Made by a program: the position numbers and the translations under genes. Below are positions 40,197-49,292 of a stretch of 51,575 nucleotides of DNA, in pieces (positions within the stretch are counted from its first letter, which is position 1; each line of letters begins with the position of its first letter). The notes under the pieces were generated by a model. It did not search any database. It was not told the origin of the DNA and was given only the letters and a program-made list of their open reading frames with translations. The DNA is from Bacteroidaceae bacterium (GTDB lineage: Bacteria > Bacteroidota > Bacteroidia > Bacteroidales > Bacteroidaceae), in the NCBI GenBank assembly GCA_017470425.1, contig JAFUYT010000018.1, forward strand, positions 1 to 51,575, given 5' to 3'.

Positions 40197-43100
40197 ATGA
40201 TAAAGATGAAGACCTCAAAAATTGTATTCCTTTTCCTGACATGGTTGGTCTTGATGGCAACCACGATGACTGTCAGTGCCCAGGACTTTCCTACGGGCTT
40301 GGTGCGGCTGAAGAGCGAGCGCACAGGGTATTATCTATCGACTGCCAAGGCGGGTAGTGCCGCGACGACCGCACGAAACCTCAACACGTACAATCAGGTG
40401 TGGGTGCTGTTGCCCAGCGGCAACGGCTATTCCCTGCGGAGCGCCAACACAGGCGAGTACCTGCAGTCCGCCTACGCTACGCCGGGTTCCGGCAAGGTGA
40501 CGCTGTATATCCGCAAGAGCCCGAATGCCACAACTTCCAAGGCACTCTACAACATCTCCTCGGACAGCGGGTTCGGCGGCAGCTTCCTGAACACCAACGA
40601 TAGCCATAACCTGTTCAGCTATTCGATGGACGCTGGTTGCGATTGGTACATCGAGGCGGTCACGAACTACACCCTGGAAGATGTCAAGCAGCGCCTGCTC
40701 GACCAGTCTCCCTATGCGGGAGAGCTGAGCGAGGGCAAGTACTATCGTGTGATCTCCTACTACGGCCGTGCCCTACAGGATGCGGAAGTCCTGGGTGGGG
40801 ACGTGACCACACAGCCCATAGATGCCAAGGAGGTGGCTCAGTACTGGACGCTCAAGAAGGATGGCGACAACTGGAAGTTTGAGAACGTGCTGACCCAGCG
40901 CTTCCTCCTGCGCCAGAGCGATCAGAGCAAGCCCTACCGCACAACGACAGCAGCGAATATGGAGCAGTTCAACTTGAATGTCTCCTTCGCTATCACGCCG
41001 CAGGACGATGACTGGGAATATAAGTGGACGATTGCCTCCCCCGGAGAGTCCCAGGGCCTGCACGACTCCGAGTCACAGGGTCACAATGCTGTGCGCTGGA
41101 GTACGGCGGCAGCAGCCAGCGTATGGCAGTTCCAAGAGGTAGAGCTGTCGCAGGAGGACATCGATGCCGCCCGCGGGAAACTGTCCGATCTGGACGACAT
41201 CATCGCGGAGTTCAAGGAGCTCTCCAGTCGGAAAGCAGCCCTGCAGAAGGAGCTCGACTCCCTCTTTGTCGATAAGCAGTGCACGACGCTCAGAGACACC
41301 ATCGCCACCCTTACCGACGAGGAACTGGCGCAGAACGTCCACTTCGCTGCCCTCACCGATGCCATGAAGGAAATGGTGCTGAAGGTGAAGAACAACACGT
41401 GGCAGCAATATACCAACGGCGACTATACGGCCGACTACGAACGCTTCTTCCGCGTGGCGGACTATCATGTCTATAGCAACAATGTCTATATGTCCGGCGC
41501 CAACGGATTCACGATGAGCAATCTCTTTGGCCGCCTCTCCGGCCCCACCGGCATCGTGGCGGACAAGGGTGACATCATCTACATCTACGTGAGCGCCACG
41601 CCCAGTGGATATGCGGAGCTGATGCTCGAGGCGGTCTCCACGGAAGGTGTGGCAGGAGCTAATCCCACGGGCACAACCACCGCGCTAAAGGCGGGCCTCA
41701 ACCTGTTCCAGTTCACCGAAAAGAAGATGCTCTATGTGCTCTATCAGCTGAAGGAGACGACCACGGGAAGTCTTTATACGCGCCTCAACCGCTACAACGA
41801 TGTCACCGTGCATATCGAGGGTGGACAGCTCAACGGCTACTGGGATGCTACGCGCGGCATGACGAATGCCGACTGGAAACTCCTCCAGAAAGATCTCCTC
41901 AAGGCAAGCCCCTACGTGAACCTGAAGACGCAGCGGCTGGTGTTCCAGATGGACAAGGATCTCGTCCTGGCGGCGGAGCCCAACGAGATGGAAGGCCTCA
42001 TGCGCGTATGGGATAAGATCGTGGAGAACGAGGACCGCTACATGGGTGTCGAGGACTTCGAGGGCAAGTACAACAACATCTGGAACGCCTTCAGCGGCGC
42101 CAGCTCCTATATGCACGCCTCGACCTACGGCACCTGGTACTCCGAGGGCACCATCTCCACCATCATGAACTACCAGAAGATGACGAACGGCGGCGGCAAC
42201 CTCTGGGGCCCCTCCCACGAAATTGGACACAACCACCAGGGGAGCATCAACGTCATCGGCACCACCGAGAGCTCCAACAACCTGTTCTCGAACATCAACA
42301 CCTTCGAGAGCGGCATCCTCAACTCGCGCCGCTACTATCCGAGCCAGAACTTCGACTACATGGCCAGCCAGACGCCGTGGCTGCAGCGCAATATCTGGAT
42401 GACGACGAGTATGTTCTTCCAGCTCTATCTCTACTTCCATGTGCAGCACCACGACGACAACTTCCTGCCCAACCTGTTCCGTAAGATGCGCAAGAGCCCC
42501 ATCAACAAGTGGAGCGGTCCCGGCAACGGAGGCCCGACATCCTATGGTAAGGATGACTACCTGCATCTGGCCAAGATGATCTGTGATGTGGCACAGGCTG
42601 ACCTCAGCGAGTTCTTCGAGGCCTATGGTATGTTTATCCCCGTAGAGATGCTTCGTGTGGAGGACTACTCCAACTACGATGTCACCACCACGAAGGCTCA
42701 CATCGACGCTGCCAAGGCTTATATGCAGAAGTACGAGAAGAAGCTCGGCAACATCATGTTCATCGACGATCGCATCATCAAGAAGAAGGCTGACCCCGAC
42801 AACATCTTCGGATGCGTGACCGCCTCGGACGGCTACAAGCGGGCGAACGATGAGTACCCCTACCTGATGGCATCGGCAACGGCGACCTACGTCGGCGGTG
42901 ACTATGAGTCGTTCACCGATGATGCCACACCTTGCGCCGATGACTGGTACAAGCTCTCCGCCTCCGGCAAGACCATCACCTTCCAGGGGAACCGGAACTA
43001 TGCTGGACACAAGTTCTACGATGCCGACGGCAACCTCCTCTGGGCCACCAACAAGAAGTCGGTGACGCTGCCGGAAGTGGTGCTGAACGTGGGCATGGCC

Positions 43101-43301
43101 AACGTGAAGGTCGTGACGGCCAACTACGACATGACCGATACGCCCTGTACCGACACGAAGCCCGAGGTCGCCATCCTCGACATCCGCACAGGCGAGTCCG
43201 CCGCCGGACATGAGGTCATCGACCTGACAGGCCGTCGCCTCCAGAAGCCGACACAGGCGGGCATCTATATCATCGACGGGAAGAAAGTCTTTGTCCGTTA
43301 A
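40197..43301 (+). CDS. Secreted M60-family (enhancin-like) metallopeptidase
   Basis: A 1034-residue protein with a signal peptide (1 to about 29). Two ricin-like lectin regions (about 32-150 and 185-310) precede a helical linker and the peptidase M60 domain (about 420-800). The zinc motif is HEIGH, with His674, Glu675 and His678, followed by the third-ligand region TTESSNNLF. M60 enzymes cleave O-glycosylated mucins; the lectin modules and C-tail (DLTGRRLQKPTQAGIYIIDGKKVFVR) fit a surface-displayed mucinase. The catalytic set is complete. The 3' end touches the next gene (43302), so they are likely co-transcribed. Confidence 0.92.
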   Translation: MIKMKTSKIVFLFLTWLVLMATTMTVSAQDFPTGLVRLKSERTGYYLSTAKAGSAATTARNLNTYNQVWVLLPSGNGYSLRSANTGEYLQSAYATPGSGKVTLYIRKSPNATTSKALYNISSDSGFGGSFLNTNDSHNLFSYSMDAGCDWYIEAVTNYTLEDVKQRLLDQSPYAGELSEGKYYRVISYYGRALQDAEVLGGDVTTQPIDAKEVAQYWTLKKDGDNWKFENVLTQRFLLRQSDQSKPYRTTTAANMEQFNLNVSFAITPQDDDWEYKWTIASPGESQGLHDSESQGHNAVRWSTAAAASVWQFQEVELSQEDIDAARGKLSDLDDIIAEFKELSSRKAALQKELDSLFVDKQCTTLRDTIATLTDEELAQNVHFAALTDAMKEMVLKVKNNTWQQYTNGDYTADYERFFRVADYHVYSNNVYMSGANGFTMSNLFGRLSGPTGIVADKGDIIYIYVSATPSGYAELMLEAVSTEGVAGANPTGTTTALKAGLNLFQFTEKKMLYVLYQLKETTTGSLYTRLNRYNDVTVHIEGGQLNGYWDATRGMTNADWKLLQKDLLKASPYVNLKTQRLVFQMDKDLVLAAEPNEMEGLMRVWDKIVENEDRYMGVEDFEGKYNNIWNAFSGASSYMHASTYGTWYSEGTISTIMNYQKMTNGGGNLWGPSHEIGHNHQGSINVIGTTESSNNLFSNINTFESGILNSRRYYPSQNFDYMASQTPWLQRNIWMTTSMFFQLYLYFHVQHHDDNFLPNLFRKMRKSPINKWSGPGNGGPTSYGKDDYLHLAKMICDVAQADLSEFFEAYGMFIPVEMLRVEDYSNYDVTTTKAHIDAAKAYMQKYEKKLGNIMFIDDRIIKKKADPDNIFGCVTASDGYKRANDEYPYLMASATATYVGGDYESFTDDATPCADDWYKLSASGKTITFQGNRNYAGHKFYDADGNLLWATNKKSVTLPEVVLNVGMANVKVVTANYDMTDTPCTDTKPEVAILDIRTGESAAGHEVIDLTGRRLQKPTQAGIYIIDGKKVFVR

Positions 43302-44921
43302 ATGAAGAAAACAGGGACACCCCAGCGTAAGGCCATCGTCTCTATACCCGGCAAGGGCGTAGAGGCGATGGCCTCGGCTTTGTTCTTCTTGATCGCATGG
43401 CTGTGGGCCGCGTGGTGGATGGGTGATGTGTTCCGCATGGCGCGCGAGTATTCCTTCTTCGCGGCTGATGAGACGCTCATGCACGGCCTCTGGCAGCAGC
43501 CCTTCGGCACGCTGTGGATCACGGGGCGCGCCCTGCTGACGCTCTACCGCTGGCCGTGGGGCGGCGGCCTCGTCGTGGCGCTGTTGCTGACGGCCTCGGT
43601 GTGGCTCACGGACTACTGCCTGCGCCTGCGCCCCGGCAGCTGGTGGCGTGGCCTCGGCTATCTCCCTGCCACAGCGTGGATGACGTGGGTGGCGTGGAAG
43701 GGTCTCAATCTCTACTTCCAAGGGGAACCTGGAAGCACACTCGGCGTCCTTCTGCTCGGCGTGCTGGTGCTCGCCATCGATGCCTTCATTATCTGGACGT
43801 TTAAGCGCAGGGGCAGCCACCCGCGGCCATCCAGCGCAGCCGCTCCCCTCTCCCCCGGCCGCAGTGCCCGGCGCCTTCGCGCCGGTCTCCCTGCGCTCCT
43901 CCCTGCGCTCCTCCCCGCCTCCTTCCTCCTCTTCCCCTTCCTCACCACCCACCTGCGCCATCCCTACCTGCGTCCTGTCACCCGCATGGAGGTGCAGCTC
44001 TTGCATGAGGACTGGCAGGGGATGATGGCGACGGCACACGACCATGCCGAGCTGAGCTATCGCCCGTTGGCGGCCTACTACGCCATCGCCCTCGTCCACA
44101 CGGGACACCTCACCGACCAACTCCTGGACATCCGTCTGGACTACGATTCGCTGCGCGTAGCGTCGTGGGGAGGACATCCAGACCTGGGCACGAACTACTA
44201 TCTGGCCGACTGCAACTACCATGCCGGCCTCTTCCGTGCCGCCGCCCACAATGCGATGGAGGGCCTCACGATGAACGGTCCTTCGCTGAAGAACCTGAAG
44301 CATCTGGCACGCCTCGCGCTCCTCGACCATGACTGGGCGCTGGCCCGCAAGTACCTGCACATCCTCAGCCGCCATCCCTTCGAGGGTGAGTTCGTGAGAC
44401 GCTACACGGCGATGCTGGACAACCCCGAGGCGGTGGAGGCAGACCCGCTCTTCGCGCAGCTGCGCCGCACGGAGCCTGTCCACGACAGCTTCGAGAGTTT
44501 CTACCAGCAACCCACGTTCCTCGGCTATGCGGCCGTCCTGACGGAGGGGCGCTCGCAGGAGGCGCTCATGCAGAGCCTCATGGCGAACCTCTACAGCAAG
44601 CGGATGCCAGATTTCCTGATGCGCTGCGAACCCCTCATGGGCACGACGCCGCCCCGGACCATTGCCGAGGGGCTTGTCACGCAGGCGCCCAAGAACCCCG
44701 CCATCCTGCAGGCCTTCCCGCAGCTGCAGATGAACGTGCAGGTCTATCAGGGCTTCTTGCGCACGGCACAGCCTTATATGAAAGATCGCGCGCGCGGAGG
44801 CCTCGAGCTCTTCAACCAGTATCGCGGCTACTATCCCTACTACTATTTCTTCGGCAACCTGAAGGCCACGCGCAAACGTGATGACAAAGAGCACACAAGC
44901 AGCAATGCGGGAGTGAATTAA
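43302..44921 (+). CDS. Membrane protein of the DUF6057 type
   Basis: A 539-residue protein starting right after the M60 stop. Four or five membrane helices fall in the first ~220 residues (ASALFFLIAWLWAAWWMG; GGGLVVALLLTASVWL; LGVLLLGVLVLAIDAFIIW; LLPASFLLFPFL), then a soluble helical part with TPR-like features (RAAAHNAMEGLTMNGPSLKNLKHLARLALLDHDWALARKYLHIL). A Pro/Ser/Ala/Arg-rich stretch (about 168-208) from very GC-rich DNA looks like inserted low complexity. I place it in DUF6057 from overall pattern; its function is unknown. The following lipoprotein is, as I recall, a frequent neighbour. Confidence 0.7.
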   Translation: MKKTGTPQRKAIVSIPGKGVEAMASALFFLIAWLWAAWWMGDVFRMAREYSFFAADETLMHGLWQQPFGTLWITGRALLTLYRWPWGGGLVVALLLTASVWLTDYCLRLRPGSWWRGLGYLPATAWMTWVAWKGLNLYFQGEPGSTLGVLLLGVLVLAIDAFIIWTFKRRGSHPRPSSAAAPLSPGRSARRLRAGLPALLPALLPASFLLFPFLTTHLRHPYLRPVTRMEVQLLHEDWQGMMATAHDHAELSYRPLAAYYAIALVHTGHLTDQLLDIRLDYDSLRVASWGGHPDLGTNYYLADCNYHAGLFRAAAHNAMEGLTMNGPSLKNLKHLARLALLDHDWALARKYLHILSRHPFEGEFVRRYTAMLDNPEAVEADPLFAQLRRTEPVHDSFESFYQQPTFLGYAAVLTEGRSQEALMQSLMANLYSKRMPDFLMRCEPLMGTTPPRTIAEGLVTQAPKNPAILQAFPQLQMNVQVYQGFLRTAQPYMKDRARGGLELFNQYRGYYPYYYFFGNLKATRKRDDKEHTSSNAGVN

Positions 44922-44970
44922 AGACCCACCCCCAACCCCTCCCGTGAGGGAGGGGAGTGCCTGCGGGGTG
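44922..44970 (+). repeat. G/C palindromic repeat between DUF6057 and lipoprotein genes
   Basis: CCCCTCCCGTGAGGGAGGGG within C-rich flanks, of the same type as 24685, 24875, 45051-45158 and, more weakly, 48253-48285. It is followed at 44980 and 45008 by a 24-bp direct repeat beginning ATGATGAATTGTCG, period 28. Confidence 0.75.
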
Positions 44971-45007
44971 GTAGTGAAAATGATGAATTGTCGAAATAAC
45001 GAAGTAA

Positions 45008-46669
45008 ATGATGAATTGTCGAAATAACGAAATATCAAATAATCCTTCAACTACTACGCGCCAGCTTCTCCCCTCCCTTATGGGAGGGGACGGGGGTGGG
45101 TCTCCTACTACGCGCCAGCTTCTCCCCTCCCTCACGGGAGGGGTCTGGGGGTGGGTCTTTTTCTTCCTCCTCTCCTGCACCCATAAACCCTCCTCCCTCC
45201 CCACCTCCTTCGCCGAGACGGCGGATTCGCTGGTCATCTACCCCGACTACCGCGATGTCACCGTGCCCCCCAATATCGCTCCCCTGAACTTCATGGTCAC
45301 CGATGCGGAGGCTACCGAGTTCATCGCCGAGCTGCAGGTGGCAGCTCCTCCCACCGTCGCTGAACCCCCTGCTCTCCTCTGCGGTGCCGCCCGCGATGGT
45401 AAGTTCGACATCGACAGTGCAGAGTGGCGTCGGATTCTGTCCGACGCAAAAGGCCGCACCCTCGCCGTCGCCGTCTATGCCCACCGCTCCGCAGGTTGGG
45501 TGCGCTACCAGCCCTTCACCGTTCAGGTTGCCGAGGAGGACATCGACCCCTTCCTCAGCTACCGCCTCATCGAGCCCGGCTATGAGCTCTACCGCCAGCT
45601 GGGCCTCTACCAGCGCGACCTCACCAACTTCCACGAGGCCGTCATCTACGAGAACAACCGCACCTTCGACGACGAGCACAACCACTGCGTGAACTGCCAC
45701 AGCTACCAGGCATACGACACCCAGCGGATGCTCTTCCACGTGCGCGCCCAGCACGGCGGCACCGTCATCACCCACGGCACCGAGGCTCACAAGGTCGCCA
45801 TCCGCCACGACAGCATCCTCAGCGCCGGCGTCTATCCCTCGTGGCACCCCACGCTGCCCCTCATCGCCTTCTCCACGAACAAGACGGGACAGGTCTTCCA
45901 CATGCAACATGCCGAGAAGATCGAGGTGCTCGACGAGGCCTCGGACCTCCTGCTCTACGATGCCGAGAAGAACACCGTGCAGAACATCCTGCGCACCGAC
46001 GGTGAGCTGGAGACCTTCCCCTGCTGGACGCCCGACGGCACCCGCCTCTACTACTGCTCCGCTGCGATGCCCGCCTCGCTGCCCGAGGAGCACACCGCCG
46101 GCGACCTCGCCGTGCGCTATGACAGCCTCCTCTACAACATCTATTCCATGCCCTTCGACCCCGCCACGCGCCGCTTCGGCGAGCCGCGTCTGGAGGTCGA
46201 TGCCGCCGCGATGGGTAAGAGCGCCTCCGTGCCACGCGTCAGCCCCGGCGGCCGCTACCTGCTCTTCACCCTCGGTGACTATGGCCAGTTCCATATCTGG
46301 CATAAGAGCGCAGACCTCTGGCTGTTAGACCTGCTTGACCTCACGGCAAAGCCATTAAATCAGGTAAATTCGCCCGACGCCGACAGCTACCACGGGTGGT
46401 CGTCCAATGGCCGTTGGATCGTCTTCGCCAGCCGCCGCGATGACGGCAACTTCTCGCGCGTGTACATCTCTTATTTCGACCGCGACGGCCGCGCCCGTCG
46501 CGCCTTCCTGCTGCCGCAGCGCGACCCGGAATACAACATCCTGCTGCTGAAGAGCTACAACGTGCCGGAGCTGACGAAGTCTGCCGTGCGCGTGACGACC
46601 GAAGAGCTGAATCATGTCGTCCTTCACACCGAAGCGGAGACAGCGAGTTACATTTTTTCGGGCAGATAG
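45008..46669 (+). CDS. Putative lipoprotein with CxxCH heme-type motif and TolB/PD40-like propeller
   Basis: A 553-residue frame. Lipobox-like FFFLLSC places the lipidated Cys at residue 57, far from the start; the 50 residues before it are encoded by two 54-bp repeat units. The real start may be 45008, 45011, or the ATG at 45080 inside the first unit. The mature protein has a beta-rich N-part, a CVNCH c-heme motif (Cys227, Cys230, His231) and PD40/TolB-like propeller blades (GVYPSWHPTLPLIAFSTNK; FPCWTPDGTRLYYCS; SVPRVSPGGRYLLFT; YHGWSSNGRWIVFAS). Probably an outer-membrane or periplasmic haem protein working with the DUF6057 protein; its reaction is unknown. Confidence 0.72.
   Translation: MMNCRNNEISNNPSTTTRQLLPSLMGGDGGGSPTTRQLLPSLTGGVWGWVFFFLLSCTHKPSSLPTSFAETADSLVIYPDYRDVTVPPNIAPLNFMVTDAEATEFIAELQVAAPPTVAEPPALLCGAARDGKFDIDSAEWRRILSDAKGRTLAVAVYAHRSAGWVRYQPFTVQVAEEDIDPFLSYRLIEPGYELYRQLGLYQRDLTNFHEAVIYENNRTFDDEHNHCVNCHSYQAYDTQRMLFHVRAQHGGTVITHGTEAHKVAIRHDSILSAGVYPSWHPTLPLIAFSTNKTGQVFHMQHAEKIEVLDEASDLLLYDAEKNTVQNILRTDGELETFPCWTPDGTRLYYCSAAMPASLPEEHTAGDLAVRYDSLLYNIYSMPFDPATRRFGEPRLEVDAAAMGKSASVPRVSPGGRYLLFTLGDYGQFHIWHKSADLWLLDLLDLTAKPLNQVNSPDADSYHGWSSNGRWIVFASRRDDGNFSRVYISYFDRDGRARRAFLLPQRDPEYNILLLKSYNVPELTKSAVRVTTEELNHVVLHTEAETASYIFSGR
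45051..45158 (+). repeat. Two tandem 54-bp units at the start of the lipoprotein gene
   Basis: Units 45051-45104 and 45105-45158 both begin CTACTACGCGCCAGCTTCTC and contain a CCCTCCCTNANGGGAGGGG palindrome; they differ at about six positions. They are read in the same frame as TTRQLLPSL(M/T)GG. Confidence 0.88.
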
Positions 46670-46692
46670 CGCGTGCTTACGAATATTTTGCC

Positions 46693-46700
46693 TATCTTTG
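46693..46700 (+). promoter_or_regulatory. -7 element of the CoA-transferase gene
   Basis: TATCTTTG, 39 bp before the ATG at 46740; no clear -33 box. Confidence 0.55.
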
Positions 46701-46739
46701 CGCCGCAAAACGAATCCATTAAGCAGATAGCATCAAAAA

Positions 46740-48248
46740 ATGATTAAACGCATCCAAGCTGCTGAAGCCGCAGCACTCATCGAGAACGGCCACACCATCG
46801 GCCTCTCAGGCTTCACACCCGCTGGTGTTCCCAAGTGTGTCACCGCCGAACTGGCCAAGAAGGCTCATGCCGAGCACGAGGCCGGACGACCCTTCAAAGT
46901 GAACATCCTGACCGGTGCCTCCACAGGTCAGAGCTGCGATGGCGTGCTCGCCAACGAACAGGCCATCGGCCTCCGTGCGCCCTACACCACCAACCCCGAC
47001 TTCCGCAAGCACGTGAATCTGGGCGAGATCAGCTACACCGACCTGAACCTCTCGAACATGGCCACCCAGATGCGCCAGGGCTACCTGCCCTGCCCCGATT
47101 GGGGAATCATCGAGGCTTGCGACGTGGAGATCCACGGCTCCAAGGCACATATCTTCCTCACTGCTGCCGGCGGTATCAGCCCCACCGTGTGCCGCATGGC
47201 CAAGCGCGGCATCTTCGTGGAGCTCAACGCCTTCCACAGCCCCAAGAGCAAGGGCCTGCACGATGTCTATGAAATCGAGTACCATCCCTATCGCACACCC
47301 ATCAACATCACCAAGCCCAGCGACCGCATCGGCAAGCCCTACGTAGAGGTGGATGCCGACCGCATCATGGGCATCATCGAGTGCAATATCCCCGACGAGG
47401 CTCGCGCCTTCAAGGATCCCGATCCCATCACGACGAAGATCGGGCAGAACGTGGCCGACTTCCTCGTGCAGAACATGCGCGAAGGCAAGATTCCTCCCAC
47501 CTTCCTCAACCTCCAGTCCGGCGTGGGCAGCGGTGCCAACGCAGTGCTCGGCGCCCTCGGCCACAGCACCGAGGTGCCCAACTTCAACATCTACACCGAA
47601 GTGCTCCAGGATGCCCCCATCCAGCTGATGCGTGAGGGCCGCGTGCTCAGCGCCAGCGCCTGCTCGCTGACGGTGACGAATGAGTGTCTGACGGGCATCT
47701 ATGATGACATCGACTTCTTCAAGGACAAGCTCGTGCTGCGTCCCTCCGAGATCAGCAACAACCCCGAGGTCATCGCCCGCATCGGCGTATGCTCCCTCAA
47801 CACCGCCATCGAGGCTGACATCTACGGCCATGTGAACAGCACCAAGATCTGCGGCACGAAGATGATGAACGGCATCGGCGGCTCGGCGGACTTCACCTGC
47901 AACAGCTACCTCAGCATCTTCACCTGCGGCTCCACCACCAAGGGCGGCGCGATCTCCAGCATCGTGCCCTTCGCCAGCCATATCGACCATACGAGCCACT
48001 TCGTGGATGCCGTCATCACCGAGTACGGCGTCGCCGACCTGCGCGGCAAGTGCGCCATGGAGAAGGCCGAGGAGCTCATCAAGGTGGCTCACCCCGACTA
48101 CCAGCCGCTGCTCCGCGACTATCTCAAATACGCCGAGAAGTTCAGCGGCCACACCCACCACTGCCTCAGCGCCGCCTTCGCCATGCACGACACCTTCCTC
48201 CGCAAGGGCGATATGCGCCTGACCGACCTGGCCGAGTACGTGAAGTAA
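46740..48248 (+). CDS. Acetyl-CoA hydrolase/transferase family: succinyl-CoA:acetate CoA-transferase
   Basis: A 502-residue class I CoA-transferase. The probable catalytic Glu287 lies in IYTEVLQD, the oxyanion and CoA-binding features are NLQSGVGSGANAVLGAL and MNGIGGSADF, and the C-terminal ITEYGVADLRGK is typical. In propionate/succinate-producing Bacteroidales this enzyme swaps CoA between succinate and acetate or propionate, saving ATP. Substrate choice is inferred; acetyl-CoA hydrolase is the other family activity. Codon use is strongly biased to C in third positions, fitting high expression. Confidence 0.9.
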   Translation: MIKRIQAAEAAALIENGHTIGLSGFTPAGVPKCVTAELAKKAHAEHEAGRPFKVNILTGASTGQSCDGVLANEQAIGLRAPYTTNPDFRKHVNLGEISYTDLNLSNMATQMRQGYLPCPDWGIIEACDVEIHGSKAHIFLTAAGGISPTVCRMAKRGIFVELNAFHSPKSKGLHDVYEIEYHPYRTPINITKPSDRIGKPYVEVDADRIMGIIECNIPDEARAFKDPDPITTKIGQNVADFLVQNMREGKIPPTFLNLQSGVGSGANAVLGALGHSTEVPNFNIYTEVLQDAPIQLMREGRVLSASACSLTVTNECLTGIYDDIDFFKDKLVLRPSEISNNPEVIARIGVCSLNTAIEADIYGHVNSTKICGTKMMNGIGGSADFTCNSYLSIFTCGSTTKGGAISSIVPFASHIDHTSHFVDAVITEYGVADLRGKCAMEKAEELIKVAHPDYQPLLRDYLKYAEKFSGHTHHCLSAAFAMHDTFLRKGDMRLTDLAEYVK

Positions 48249-48252
48249 ACGC

Positions 48253-48321
48253 CCCCTCCCAGCCTCCCCAATGGGGGAGGAGATGGGGCTGTTAATCTGC
48301 AAATTTGTTAATCTGTAAATC
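48253..48321 (+). repeat. Palindromic G/C repeat and AT word repeat before nagB
   Basis: CCTCCCCAATGGGGGAGG gives a hairpin of the same kind as those at 24.7 and 45 kb; it is followed by GTTAATCTGCAAATTTGTTAATCTGTAAATC-like doubled words just before the nagB leader. Confidence 0.55.
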
Positions 48322-48332
48322 ATATTTTCACT

Positions 48333-49124
48333 ATGCGCGTTATTATTGAACCCGATTACGCGAACTTATCGCGCTGGGCTGCAGAGTATGTCGCCGCCCG
48401 CATCAACGAGGCAAAGCCTACGGCTGAGAAACCCTTCAAGCTGGGATGTCCCACAGGCTCTTCACCCCTGGGGCTGTACAAGCATCTGATTGAACTGAAC
48501 AAGGCCGGCAAGGTGAGCTTCCAGAACGTGATCACCTTCAACATGGACGAGTACGTGGGTCTGCCCGAGGAGCATCCCGAGAGCTACCACAGCTTCATGT
48601 GGACCAACTTCTTCTCGCATATCGACATCAAGAAGGAGAACGTGCACATCCTCAATGGTAATGCCAAGGACCTCGCTGCCGAGTGTGCTGCCTACGAGCA
48701 GGCCATCAAGGATGCCGGCGGTATCGACCTCTTCATGGGTGGCATCGGCCCCGACGGCCACATCGCCTTCAACGAGCCCTTCAGCTCCCTGCAGAGCCGC
48801 ACCCGCGTGAAGAGCCTGACGACCGACACCATCATCGCCAACAGCCGCTTCTTCGACAACGATGTGAACAAGGTTCCCAAGACCGCCCTCACCGTAGGCG
48901 TTGGCACCGTCATGGACGCCAAGGAAGTGCTCATCGTGGCCAATGGCCACAACAAGGCCCGTGCCCTCGCGCACGCCATCGAATTTGGCGTCAGCCAGGA
49001 GTGGACCATCAGCGCCCTGCAGATGCACCCCCATGCCATCATCGTCTGCGACGAGGCTGCCACCGACGAACTGAAGCACGGCACCTACAAGTACTTCAAG
49101 GACATCGAGAAGGACAACCTCTAA
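48333..49124 (+). CDS. nagB: Glucosamine-6-phosphate deaminase
   Basis: A 263-residue enzyme converting glucosamine-6-phosphate to fructose-6-phosphate and ammonia. The phosphate loop is [15 protein letters not shown], the active-site Asp lies in FNMDEYVGL, and the family signature [17 protein letters not shown] is complete; the C-terminal region [18 protein letters not shown] is also standard. It would feed amino sugar from mucin or peptidoglycan into glycolysis, which fits the M60 protease in the same window. It lies 84 bp after the CoA-transferase gene, across a repeat-bearing spacer. Confidence 0.97.
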   Translation: MRVIIEPDYANLSRWAAEYVAARINEAKPTAEKPFKLGCPTGSSPLGLYKHLIELNKAGKVSFQNVITFNMDEYVGLPEEHPESYHSFMWTNFFSHIDIKKENVHILNGNAKDLAAECAAYEQAIKDAGGIDLFMGGIGPDGHIAFNEPFSSLQSRTRVKSLTTDTIIANSRFFDNDVNKVPKTALTVGVGTVMDAKEVLIVANGHNKARALAHAIEFGVSQEWTISALQMHPHAIIVCDEAATDELKHGTYKYFKDIEKDNL

Positions 49125-49212
49125 TCCCTCTCCGAAAAAACTTTTGCGTAAAACATTACGAACATTACGAACCTCCCGGTTCCCGTTCCTTCTGTTTTGC
49201 ATACGCCTCCCT

Positions 49213-49254
49213 AATCTTCGGGCTTTTCTCACGCGTGAGAAAAGCCCGAAGATT
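49213..49254. repeat. Perfect 42-bp palindrome
   Basis: Each arm is 21 bp with no mismatch: from AATCTTCGGGC outward in, with ACGCGT at the centre. It may serve as a bidirectional terminator between nagB and RAYT, which converge on it, although the arms lack T-runs. Confidence 0.92.
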
Positions 49255-49292
49255 GCTATCTTATCGGCATAAGATTACTATTCTTCATTCTG

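Noticed and set aside
41685-45050. 1121-codon minus-strand open frame
   Set aside because: It lies antisense to the M60 and DUF6057 genes. Its amino acid composition is unnatural and has no family features; it is a by-product of the strong C/G third-position bias of the real genes.
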